DNA of 64,000 nucleotides, taken from assembly GCA_041662785.1 (NCBI GenBank), contig JBAZRW010000002.1, positions 153,724-217,723 of the forward strand, in the 5' to 3' direction. The translations under genes and the position numbers were made by a program. Below are positions 34,767 through 42,159 of this stretch, one piece after another. Origin of the DNA: Bdellovibrionales bacterium. GTDB taxonomy: Bacteria; Pseudomonadota; Alphaproteobacteria; UBA9219. A model generated the notes under the pieces. The model searched no databases. It had not been told where the DNA came from and saw only the letters and a program-made list of their open reading frames with translations. Positions within the stretch are counted from its first letter, which is position 1, and every line of letters begins with the position of its first letter.

Positions 34767-34819
34767 AAGGCTTAAAATAGGGCTTGCCTTCCCCTGTGCG
34801 TATCGACTATAGAAGCACC

Positions 34820-34960
34820 CTCGCTGCCCGCAAGGGCGGAGATTCCTGTCCAAGACTGCGGGCGCTGATAACTCAGCTTAAACTTGCCAGCATAGACGGA
34901 ATTGATTGTAAGAGCGCCCTTTGCGGATCAGCCGCAGACTTTCGCGCCGTTTCATTCCTT
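34820..34960 (+). ncRNA. Probable ribosomal protein L10 leader
   Basis: The mRNA leader upstream of rplJ contains AGACTGCGGGCGCTG and CTTAAACTTGCCAGCATAGACGG, words that recall the conserved L10/L12 binding leader of proteobacterial rplJ genes (autogenous repression). A 64-codon ORF through this segment (34784-34978) is not convincing as a gene. Assignment is by pattern memory, not by a covariance search. Confidence 0.5.
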
Positions 34961-35055
34961 CTTTCCCCTTGGACATGACAGATAAAAAAGTTTTACGCCG
35001 CAATCGGTTTTGCGTGCGTCGTTAGGGTTTGAATTTGGTTTTTGAAGGAGGAACT

Positions 35056-35580
35056 ATGATCAATCTAAGCAATAACCGTAAGGGTAAAGAGAAAAAAGTC
35101 GGGGCGCTTGCCGACCTGATGGAGTCCGATCTTGTTGTCGTGGCTCATTCGTCGGGCTTGAATGCCGATCAGACGTTGGCCTTGCGCCGCGCTGGTCGCG
35201 CCGCTGGCGTGACGATCAAGGTAGAAAAGAACACGCTGGTTAAGCTGGCCATTAAAGACACATCGCTTGCCGGTTTGGATCCTTACATGACAGGCCCAAC
35301 GGTTCTGCTGTATTCCAAGGATCCTGTGGCTGCGGCGAAGATTTCGGCCGAGTTTTCGAAGAAGAACAAGCAATTCAAAATGGTCGGCGCTGCTTTGGGC
35401 GACCAGATTTTGGATGCCAATGGGGCGATGGCTCTGGCAACCTTGCCATCGCTTAATGAGCTTCGCGGTACGCTTGTCGGCTTGCTTCTGGCTCCGGCCA
35501 CGAAGATCGCCGGCATTCTGCAGGCTCCCGCTGGTCAGCTGGCTCGTGTGGTTTCCGCGCACAGCAAGCAGGCCGCTTAA
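35056..35580 (+). CDS. rplJ: 50S ribosomal protein L10
   Basis: Stalk base protein that anchors L7/L12 dimers; with L12 it represses its own mRNA. Start ATG 35056 has a strong AAGGAGG site 5 bases upstream. The core (VVVAHSSGLNADQTLALRRA, KVEKNTLVKLA) and C-terminal helix that binds L12 dimers (LLAPATKIAGILQAPAGQLA) are present; 174 aa. Its usual upstream neighbours rplK and rplA are absent; tpiA precedes it. Confidence 0.95.
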   Translation: MINLSNNRKGKEKKVGALADLMESDLVVVAHSSGLNADQTLALRRAGRAAGVTIKVEKNTLVKLAIKDTSLAGLDPYMTGPTVLLYSKDPVAAAKISAEFSKKNKQFKMVGAALGDQILDANGAMALATLPSLNELRGTLVGLLLAPATKIAGILQAPAGQLARVVSAHSKQAA

Positions 35581-35676
35581 GGATACAAGAATTCCGCTCT
35601 CCCTACGCTAAGGCTGCGGGAGACAAGCGGATAGAAATGCAACAACACTATACTGTTTAACAAAGGAGAGAGTACG

Positions 35677-36048
35677 ATGACCAAGCTAGCGAAGATTGTT
35701 GATGAATTGTCGGCCCTGACCGTTATCGAAGCGGCTGAGCTGTCCAAGTTGCTGGAAGAGAAGTGGGGCGTTAGCGCCGCTGCTCCTGTGGCTGTTGCCG
35801 CTGCTGCTGGCCCTGCCGCCGCTGCTGCTGAAGAGCAAACCGAGTTCACGCTCGTTCTGGCCGCCGCTGGCGACAAGAAGATTGACGTCATTAAGGAAGT
35901 CCGTGCGATCACGGGTCTGGGCCTTAAGGAAGCCAAGGATCTGGTTGAGGGCGCGCCCAAGACCGTCAAGGAAAACGTTGCCAAGGCCGAAGCCGAAAAG
36001 TTCAAGAAGCAGCTTGAAGCCGTTGGCGCCAAGGTTGAATTGAAATAA
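35677..36048 (+). CDS. rplL: 50S ribosomal protein L7/L12
   Basis: Stalk protein recruiting translation GTPases. N-terminal dimerisation helices (LAKIVDELSALTVIEAAELS), an Ala/Pro-rich hinge (about 34-52) and the C-terminal domain with KIDVIKEVRAITGLGLKEAK; 123 aa. AAAGGAGAG ribosome site. A strong terminator follows instead of rpoB, so the usual read-through into RNA polymerase genes cannot occur here. Confidence 0.97.
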   Translation: MTKLAKIVDELSALTVIEAAELSKLLEEKWGVSAAAPVAVAAAAGPAAAAAEEQTEFTLVLAAAGDKKIDVIKEVRAITGLGLKEAKDLVEGAPKTVKENVAKAEAEKFKKQLEAVGAKVELK

Positions 36049-36071
36049 GCGATAAGCTTACTTCAAGAGTT

Positions 36072-36104
36072 AAAAAAGGCGGGGTTCATCCCCGCCTTTT
36101 TTTA
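36072..36104. terminator. Terminator after rplL
   Basis: AAAGGCGGGG and CCCCGCCTTT arms, A-run before and T-run after, so usable from both strands; it also ends the convergent VanX-like gene. Confidence 0.92.
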
Positions 36105-36110
36105 TGTATA

Positions 36111-37322
36111 TTACGAAGGAGACAGGCCGTCAGGATTGATGCGATGCGCAATTTCGTGCCGACCTGGGTGTCTTAAAGAACCATAAAGCCGCGCGGCGGC
36201 ATGGACAAAGGACATAAGCGGGCTTGGCATCTTACCCATATCCGCAGGTGCTGTGGCTAGAGAGTTCAACCAAACGCTTCGCGCATGGTGAATCCTGCGT
36301 ATTTTTTCATGTGCCATGTTCTCCTGCGAAGGTGCTGCATATCCATACAAGGCGGATTTACTGCCGGACTGGTCGGCCCAGAATTTGTTTCCATAATCCG
36401 CGTGCCACGGTTCATCGGGGAAAAAGGTAAAACCGACAGAACTCATTATGTTGTAAAGCAGGCGGCGGTTTTGGAGGGCTTCCCTATCTTCAGTGGAAAG
36501 CTTGCCTTCTTTTTCAAGTTTCTCTTCAAAATAACGAAGTGAGGTTTTGTGATTGCCGTCTTCATCATCGGCGACTTCATCGAAGGCGACCCCCATGTTC
36601 AGCATCTTGCTCTTTTCACGCAAAAGCTGATGTCGCTGCATTTCGATATTATAGATTTCCTGCCAGCGTGATGGATCGGCTGCTATGACTTTCAGTTGCT
36701 TTGTAAGAGCCTTCATCCTTTCCCATGCTTCAGGTTCGTCGGGCAAAAACGTGACAATGGTCAAATCGACCGCGCCGCCTGTCATATGGGGTGCGTTGGC
36801 GCGAGAGGGTTGTGAAACGTAATGTTGAGTTTCGGTTATGGCCTTTTCTTCGCTGTAATTATGTGGAGCGTCCATCAATTTATTTTTGAAGTATTCGAAT
36901 AATGATTGCTGCACCTCTTCTGTACGCAACGTGTCCAAAAGTAAGAACGCGCAGCCATCAGGCAGTAGTTTGCTGGCTTTAGCGAGCCGTTTGGCGACGC
37001 CCTCCCTCACAAAGCTTGTGATTAAAGCGCCGCCCAGCTTCACTGCGGGCGCGGGTTCGTTTCCCCCACCACTATATGAATAAGGTGATGTTTCACGTTC
37101 GCCGTAATAGATTCCGTCTGTAAAGATTTCGGGACAATATGTTTCGCGGTATTCTTCTGTGAAAAGGCCGAGCGGCACTAAAGGCTCATTAAACGCTGCG
37201 CCTTGATCGTTAATAGGGGTGTCCCTCCAATCAGAAGATAGGGGCTTTAACAGTGGGATTGGGCTGTTGTAATCTACATGCCGAAAATTCTTCACCCAAA
37301 AAACTTTAAACGCGGTAAGCAT
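36111..37322 (-). CDS. VanX-like D-Ala-D-Ala dipeptidase family protein (M15D), 403 aa
   Basis: Zinc peptidase of the M15D group that includes VanX and DdpX. Metal and catalytic motifs are present: APHMTGGAVDLT (His179, Asp186), PDEPWHADYG (catalytic Glu303, zinc ligand His306), and an Arg in LLLDTLRT that fits VanX Arg71. It is twice the length of VanX (about 200 aa), with an N-terminal extension and a long charged insertion between the two metal motifs. No signal peptide, so cytoplasmic dipeptide hydrolysis is likely. No vanH/vanA or dipeptide transporter genes lie nearby. Resistance should not be assumed. Confidence 0.82.
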   Translation of the reverse strand: MLTAFKVFWVKNFRHVDYNSPIPLLKPLSSDWRDTPINDQGAAFNEPLVPLGLFTEEYRETYCPEIFTDGIYYGERETSPYSYSGGGNEPAPAVKLGGALITSFVREGVAKRLAKASKLLPDGCAFLLLDTLRTEEVQQSLFEYFKNKLMDAPHNYSEEKAITETQHYVSQPSRANAPHMTGGAVDLTIVTFLPDEPEAWERMKALTKQLKVIAADPSRWQEIYNIEMQRHQLLREKSKMLNMGVAFDEVADDEDGNHKTSLRYFEEKLEKEGKLSTEDREALQNRRLLYNIMSSVGFTFFPDEPWHADYGNKFWADQSGSKSALYGYAAPSQENMAHEKIRRIHHARSVWLNSLATAPADMGKMPSPLMSFVHAAARLYGSLRHPGRHEIAHRINPDGLSPS

Positions 37323-37521
37323 TCACATTCTCCGCAAAAAATATGATGTTAGTTGTAAGAGTTGTTATACCACTTTTTAGTTACGATTAAATTACTTTCA
37401 CTCTGCCAAATGGTTAATTTTTGCAAGGAGCCTTTATTTCATGAAACTTTTAAGGGTTGAGGCAAAAGCTGGTATAAACCTTTTGAGAATTATCTAACCC
37501 TGATTATAGGAGCGCAGAAAT

Positions 37522-37947
37522 ATGGCCGGTACAACGGATGCCGATAAGGGGAGTCTTGAGGGCTCGAAATCTAGAGAGGAAGTAATTGCGGGATTGAAAC
37601 TTGCTTTGCAAAATGGCTCTAAACCTAAAAAGGAAATAATTGCGGAATGGAGGCGTGCCACGCAATGCACGAAACCAACTGTCGGAGGCACAATCATGTC
37701 TTATGCGTTCGGCGGCGTGGTTCTTTTCATGGGGGCGGCCGGTTTTTTGGGGGCGGTAAGTTCTGGCGCTTATGCCGTGCAGGGTCTTATGGACGCTGCG
37801 CCAGCAAAAGACGTGCTAGTTGGAGCTGCCATTACGGTTCTTATGGGATGCGGCGGGTATGAGTATTCAAAAATTGGTTTTTCCCTTTGTCGAAAAACAA
37901 CCGCCATGTGGAAAGCAAGAAACGCTCCTGCCTTGAAGCAAGGATAG
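37522..37947 (+). CDS. Small membrane protein, 141 aa, unknown
   Basis: Not recognised. A charged N-terminal half of about 55 residues precedes two hydrophobic segments at about 62-82 and 96-114, ending with a basic tail. AGGAG lies 8 bases before the ATG. Size and topology recall the protein at 12444-12773. The word ATGGTTAA (reverse of the CtrA half-site) lies about 110 bases upstream, within chance expectation. Confidence 0.6.
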   Translation: MAGTTDADKGSLEGSKSREEVIAGLKLALQNGSKPKKEIIAEWRRATQCTKPTVGGTIMSYAFGGVVLFMGAAGFLGAVSSGAYAVQGLMDAAPAKDVLVGAAITVLMGCGGYEYSKIGFSLCRKTTAMWKARNAPALKQG

Positions 37948-37998
37948 GCGTCCCCCCCGCTTTGTATAGTTAAACCGGATAATCATTGTAGTGTCCTG

Positions 37999-38160
37999 TC
38001 GTCATCGCGAGCGACGCAAGGAGCGTGGCGACCTGTCGCGCCGAAGCTGCGAAGCAGCGTAGGGGGATCCATCTCCTATATTTCCCACCATTGACTTTGT
38101 TGGCCAATTCAGGAGATGGACTGCCGCGTCGCCTTTACAAGGCTCCTCGCAGTGACGGCA
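37999..38160. repeat. MITE-like palindromic element, copy 2
   Basis: Opposite-orientation homologue of the element at 10161-10292, with arms GATCCATCTCCT and CAGGAGATGG around a homologous centre and outer ends GTCATCGCGAGCGACG / CCTCGCAGTGACGG. Extra 30 bases on one side relative to copy 1. Ends 8 bases before the stop codon of the GGDEF-EAL gene. Confidence 0.75.
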
Positions 38161-38167
38161 GAAGGCT

Positions 38168-39868
38168 TTACGAAAGAACGCTTGTTTGCTCGTCCGGCAG
38201 AGGCCGCGATGACGTGGCCTTGCGTTGATCAAGAGCGCTGAGCCAAGGCTTTTCGAACGAGGGCCTGCCCAGATGATAGCCTTGCAGCATATCGACGTTC
38301 TCATCACGCAGCCATTGCGCGACTTCTTCGTCCTCGATGCCCTCGGCAACCGAGCGTAGGCCAAGGCCGTGAGCCATGGCGATCAGCATACGCACAAGAT
38401 GCTGCTGTTCGCCGTTTGTCGTAAGGTCGATGATGAGATCGCGGTCGATTTTCATGATCGCAAAATCAAGATCGCGCAGATGGCGGATGGAGGTTGAGCC
38501 AGCGCCGAAATCGTCCAACGACACCTCACTGCCCAGACTACGCAGAGCCTCAACAAGGTTTTTCATCTTGGCGATGTCCATCACGGCCGCGGTTTCCGTA
38601 ATCTCGATGATCAGGCGACGTGCCAGATCGGGATGGGCCGACAGCTTGTTTTTGATGTGATCGGGCCAATGGGGCAGGGCGGCGGTCAGGCCAGAGATAT
38701 TGACGGCAAGGTGCAACGTATCGCACGCCGCAAGCTCACGCAAAGACAGATCCAGAACATGCTCATCAAACTCTGGCGCCATGCCCATTTGCTCAACGAT
38801 AGGAATAAACTCGCCCGCCGGAATGGCCGTGCCATCGTCATAGAAAAGGCGTGACAGGACTTCATAGAATAGAATCTCGCCCGTTTTCGCATCCACAACG
38901 GGTTGAAAGGCCAGCTTGACGGTGTCGTTTTTTAAGGACTGTTTGACCCGTTCGCAAATATCAAGAACGATGCGGTTTTGTTCGGCGCGGCGCGCGGACT
39001 CGCTATAGGTGACGTTTTGCCCGCGTCCTTTTTCACGCGCTTCGGACAGAGCTTGTTCGGCGTGAATCATCATCTCGGTCGCATCGCTTTGCGTGCCCTC
39101 AAAGGGGATCGTGCCGACACAAACGGACAGATGCAGGCATGTGCCGCCCGCCGAAAGGGCGTGGTCATGGAAATTAGCCAATATCCGCGTCACCAGCGAT
39201 TCCATATCGTGCGCCATATTGGGCAGCAGGACGCCGAACATATCGCCCGCCACGCGCCCGACGATGGCGCGTGTGGGGCACAGCTCATTCAAGCGATCCG
39301 CAACAGCGCAAATCAAGTGATCGGCGGCCTTGGTTCCCATCGCCTCATTGACAAAGGCGAGCTTATCGATGCCGACCACAAGATAGGCGCTTTGATGGCG
39401 GTTCTCGCGCGATATTTTCAGAATCTTTTCGATCAGCGAAAGCATGCAGGCGCGGTTGGGGCGCCCCGTCAGCGGATCGCGGTCGGGACTCGTTACCGCA
39501 TAGGGGCTTTGCTTTTCCGCATCCTCGATGATGCGTAGCATGCCTTGCTGGCGAATGGCGCGACCCTTTTCGAAGTCGGTCGTGCCGTGTTCTTGAACCC
39601 AGATAAAAGAGTTATCCGCAGCGCGTAGGCGATATTCGCGATTAAAGGTTGGTGTGGTGTCATTGAAAATCAAATGGTGATCGTTGGGCAAAACGATGGT
39701 CGAAAGCTCTAGTGCATTGATGGGCGGCTGCTCGCGATCATGGCCAAACAATTGCTGCCACGGGCCGCACCAGACGATGCGGTCGGCTTTCAGATCCCAC
39801 TGATAGGCGATGTGGCCAGAGGCGGAAAGAATGTCGGTCAAAGAGGTAATAGAGGTCACTTCATTCAT
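38168..39868 (-). CDS. PAS-GGDEF-EAL protein, probable c-di-GMP phosphodiesterase
   Basis: 566-aa cytoplasmic signalling protein: PAS domain (about 15-115), GGDEF-type domain (about 130-290) and EAL domain (about 305-550). The cyclase motif is degenerate (VAGDMF in place of GGDEF), so synthesis is unlikely. The EAL part keeps the expected residues: EVLSR, AVNISG, IIEITET, LDDFGAG, KIDRDL, AEGIEDEE and QGYHLGRP, so hydrolysis of c-di-GMP is likely, possibly with GTP sensed by the GGDEF domain. No membrane segment. It could control motility or attachment together with the che block, which is inference. Confidence 0.92.
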   Translation of the reverse strand: MNEVTSITSLTDILSASGHIAYQWDLKADRIVWCGPWQQLFGHDREQPPINALELSTIVLPNDHHLIFNDTTPTFNREYRLRAADNSFIWVQEHGTTDFEKGRAIRQQGMLRIIEDAEKQSPYAVTSPDRDPLTGRPNRACMLSLIEKILKISRENRHQSAYLVVGIDKLAFVNEAMGTKAADHLICAVADRLNELCPTRAIVGRVAGDMFGVLLPNMAHDMESLVTRILANFHDHALSAGGTCLHLSVCVGTIPFEGTQSDATEMMIHAEQALSEAREKGRGQNVTYSESARRAEQNRIVLDICERVKQSLKNDTVKLAFQPVVDAKTGEILFYEVLSRLFYDDGTAIPAGEFIPIVEQMGMAPEFDEHVLDLSLRELAACDTLHLAVNISGLTAALPHWPDHIKNKLSAHPDLARRLIIEITETAAVMDIAKMKNLVEALRSLGSEVSLDDFGAGSTSIRHLRDLDFAIMKIDRDLIIDLTTNGEQQHLVRMLIAMAHGLGLRSVAEGIEDEEVAQWLRDENVDMLQGYHLGRPSFEKPWLSALDQRKATSSRPLPDEQTSVLS

Positions 39869-40194
39869 GATAAAAACAAACTGTCAAATGGTGAAAGGGA
39901 AGGGGAGGCCTTCCCTAAAATACAGGGGCAGTCTTAAAATTAGATAAAATTGCCATTTCAAACTTCAAAATCGGGCGAAGTTTCTAAAATCGTTTATTAT
40001 CAATGGGTTATCATGTGCCCAAATTCGAGTCAGTATTGTTATATTTCAATAAGTTACGGCATTAACTTTGAGCAAAAACAAAAAAGCGGTACATTCCCAC
40101 GCTCTTGGGGCTGAAAATCGATGTTATTTGACTAAGTCGTTGATAAGCAACGATTTCGGTTTTTTGATCAGGTGCGGGGAAAACGGTTCCTGTT
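39869..40194. other. Intergenic region upstream of the GGDEF-EAL gene
   Basis: 326 bases, A+T-rich, between the start of the GGDEF-EAL gene and the end of the CbiM-type gene. It contains a hairpin GTCGTTG / CAACGAT at about 40135-40155 followed by TTCGGTTTTTT, which could be a plus-strand terminator but has no obvious gene to end. Otherwise nothing recognised. Confidence 0.5.
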
Positions 40195-41154
40195 TTATGC
40201 CGAGCGAACCGTCAGACGCGAGAGGCCAAGGCCAAAGGCGAAGACCAAAAGCGTGCCGATAAAGCCCGCAAGCCCAGTCGAGAGTCCTTCGGCGGTTATC
40301 GCGCTCACCTGATAATCGGGAAACAGGCTATAGGCCCACGTGGTCGCGCTGGCCATAGAGAGGAAGCCTTGATCTGTTGCGATTTTCTCTAGGCCGTCGG
40401 GGCTGCCAGAGGCAAAGGGGCTAACCAGCACCGCCAGCGCAAGCGCGACGGCAAGGCCGCCTGCAACCAGCTTACGCATGGATATTTTTTCTGCCGCTTT
40501 GGTGTTGCCAAGGAGTGCCCATGCGGGCAGGACGCTTGGGCGCACAGCGGCCACTGTCGCCAGAGCTGCGACGGTGATTGCGGCCTCGCCAACGCCGATG
40601 ATGGCGTGCGTTTCAACCATAGCGGGGAAGGAAACGGATAGAAGTGTCGTGCCCGACAAGGCCAGCTCAATCGCGCAAGCGGCAGAGGCAAGGACGATTC
40701 CGATCCAGCTGGCGGCTCCCGCCGACAGGTAATAGCCAGAAAGACCCTTGGGCATAAAGCGGCGCAGGGTACGCATAAGTGGATACACCATCGCACCACC
40801 AATGATCCCCATGTTCATGATGTTGCTGCCCAGCGCGGTGACGCCGCCATCGGCAAAAAAGAAAGCCTGCGTCGTCAGGACAAGCGCCATCATAAGGCAA
40901 GCGCTCCATGGCCCCAGAAGAGCCGCGATAGCCACGCCGCCAAGGAAGTGGCCGCTTGTGCCGCCGCCGATGGGGAAGTTGAGCATTTGCGCCGCAAAGA
41001 CGAACGAGGCCATCATGGCGGCCAGAGTCATCGATGAACCATCGTTGTTTTTAGGAGAGCGCGTGCGCCAGAAAGCCACAGCCAGCGTTGCGGCTGTCGC
41101 CACCATCGTGGCGGCATTGACGGGAAGGCTGACGAATCCATCGGGGATATGCAT
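40195..41154 (-). CDS. cbiM: CbiM-type cobalt/nickel transporter with CbiN-like PDGLE segment
   Basis: S-component of an energy-coupling-factor transporter for Co2+ or Ni2+. The N terminus is MHIPDGF, where His2 and the free amino group bind the metal; several helices and the internal GGGTSGHFLGG motif follow, as in CbiM/NikM. After about residue 220 a further helix and SPDGLEK mark a fused CbiN/NikN-like domain. 319 aa. The expected permease CbiQ and ATPase CbiO are not adjacent. No cobalamin riboswitch was recognised upstream. Confidence 0.9.
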   Translation of the reverse strand: MHIPDGFVSLPVNAATMVATAATLAVAFWRTRSPKNNDGSSMTLAAMMASFVFAAQMLNFPIGGGTSGHFLGGVAIAALLGPWSACLMMALVLTTQAFFFADGGVTALGSNIMNMGIIGGAMVYPLMRTLRRFMPKGLSGYYLSAGAASWIGIVLASAACAIELALSGTTLLSVSFPAMVETHAIIGVGEAAITVAALATVAAVRPSVLPAWALLGNTKAAEKISMRKLVAGGLAVALALAVLVSPFASGSPDGLEKIATDQGFLSMASATTWAYSLFPDYQVSAITAEGLSTGLAGFIGTLLVFAFGLGLSRLTVRSA

Positions 41155-41400
41155 GGCGGAGGATCTCCTGAAAAAAAGGGGGGGGAATCAGGGCAGGAAG
41201 CAACCTCTTTATGGTTAATGAAAAAAGGCGAACCCCACAAGGCCAAAATTGAAGGGGTGTGTGTGCGCAAAACGCTGTTAAAGTAAAAAGGTATGGAAAG
41301 CACGGAGCTATTTGTGCTATCGCAAGTGAAGCGGCATAGGAAGTATTAGCCCTGCAAAAGTATGTAAGCATAGTGTTTTAACGAAATTTAGGAGAAGATT

Positions 41401-41997
41401 ATGAGTTTAAAAACATTCTTTCAGAGTGCATGGCGTGAGATTTCGGGCGCAAACGATCCAATTCGCATAGCGGCTAAATCTGTGCGCCTTGCGGCAAAAA
41501 ATAAAGATCAAGAAAAAGCCAGAGAGAATTTCTTCAGCCTTTTGGGCAAGATAAACCCAGACGATCCGAAGGCGGCTGATTTGGTTTTAAGGGATATTAT
41601 TCCCTTTTGCCGCGAGAATCTTGGAACGCACTTTGCCTGCAAGATGGCGGATGCAGTTTACTGGCGTTTTTGGGACAATCTCTTTCTTGGAGCTACGCTA
41701 AACAGTTTGCGTTTTGAGCTTGCCAAGGAGGCGATGAATGAGGCGATTGAAAAGGGGGATCGGGGGGCGTTTGTGGATGCCCATGAAATATACTGTCAAG
41801 CGTGCAACCCACTTGACAAAAAGGTTAGCACACTATGGGCAAAGAGCATCGGCCTAGCCATCCCCAAGTTTGGCGCAACGCTTGTCAGTCGTATGGTGGA
41901 TGAAGTTCGTTGGAATACTCCGCACGGCACGCCTCTTAGGGAAGAAGCTGTAAAAGCGCGCTACAGCCTGTGTGAAGATAAGCCCACTGCAGGCTAG
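41401..41997 (+). CDS. Hypothetical protein, 198 aa
   Basis: Not recognised. Soluble, helix-rich protein without signal peptide or membrane segment; charged, with a weak tetratricopeptide-like flavour (KDQEKARENFFSLLGKINPDDPKAADLVLRD broken by turns). AGGAGA lies 7 bases before the ATG. It stands alone between the divergent CbiM-type gene and a repeat element preceding rnr. Confidence 0.65.
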   Translation: MSLKTFFQSAWREISGANDPIRIAAKSVRLAAKNKDQEKARENFFSLLGKINPDDPKAADLVLRDIIPFCRENLGTHFACKMADAVYWRFWDNLFLGATLNSLRFELAKEAMNEAIEKGDRGAFVDAHEIYCQACNPLDKKVSTLWAKSIGLAIPKFGATLVSRMVDEVRWNTPHGTPLREEAVKARYSLCEDKPTAG

Positions 41998-42045
41998 GGT
42001 GATGCCCGTAAAGGTGGCGTGATGTCCGTTATAGCGCCTTCGCCC

Positions 42046-42148
42046 CTCGCGTCATTGCGAGCGACCAGCTAGATCGCAACGTCGGCGGCAGCCTTCGCTA
42101 CGCTTCGGCCTTGATCGCCTTCGCGATCAGGCCTCGCGATGACGGATA
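42046..42148. repeat. MITE-like element, third, divergent copy
   Basis: About 100 bases with ends GTCATTGCGAGCGACC and CCTCGCGATGACGG, the outer arms of the MITE-like family, but a different centre made of nested GATCGC/GCGATC and CCTTCG/CGAAGG repeats. Lies between the 41401 gene and the rnr stop. Confidence 0.6.
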
Positions 42149-42159
42149 GAGGGGGATGC

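Noticed and set aside
34784..34978. 64-codon ORF upstream of rplJ
   Set aside because: It lies in the probable L10 leader, has an arginine/serine/cysteine-rich read-through composition and no convincing ribosome site.
36111..37322. Vancomycin-resistance gene
   Set aside because: No vanH, vanA/B or vanRS context; the family has non-resistance members in many Gram-negative bacteria.
39869..40262. Small plus-strand ORF at 40068-40262
   Set aside because: TTG start without a ribosome site, and the second half overlaps the 3' end of the CbiM-type gene in antisense.
12364..41218. TTAACCAT words at 12364, 37410 and 41211 as CtrA sites
   Set aside because: About two matches are expected by chance in 64 kb on both strands, none pairs at 11-bp phase, and the neighbouring genes give no link to CtrA.
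41155..41400. Cobalamin riboswitch or NikR site upstream of the CbiM-type gene
   Set aside because: I could not find the conserved riboswitch box or the NikR GTATGA-N16-TCATAC palindrome.
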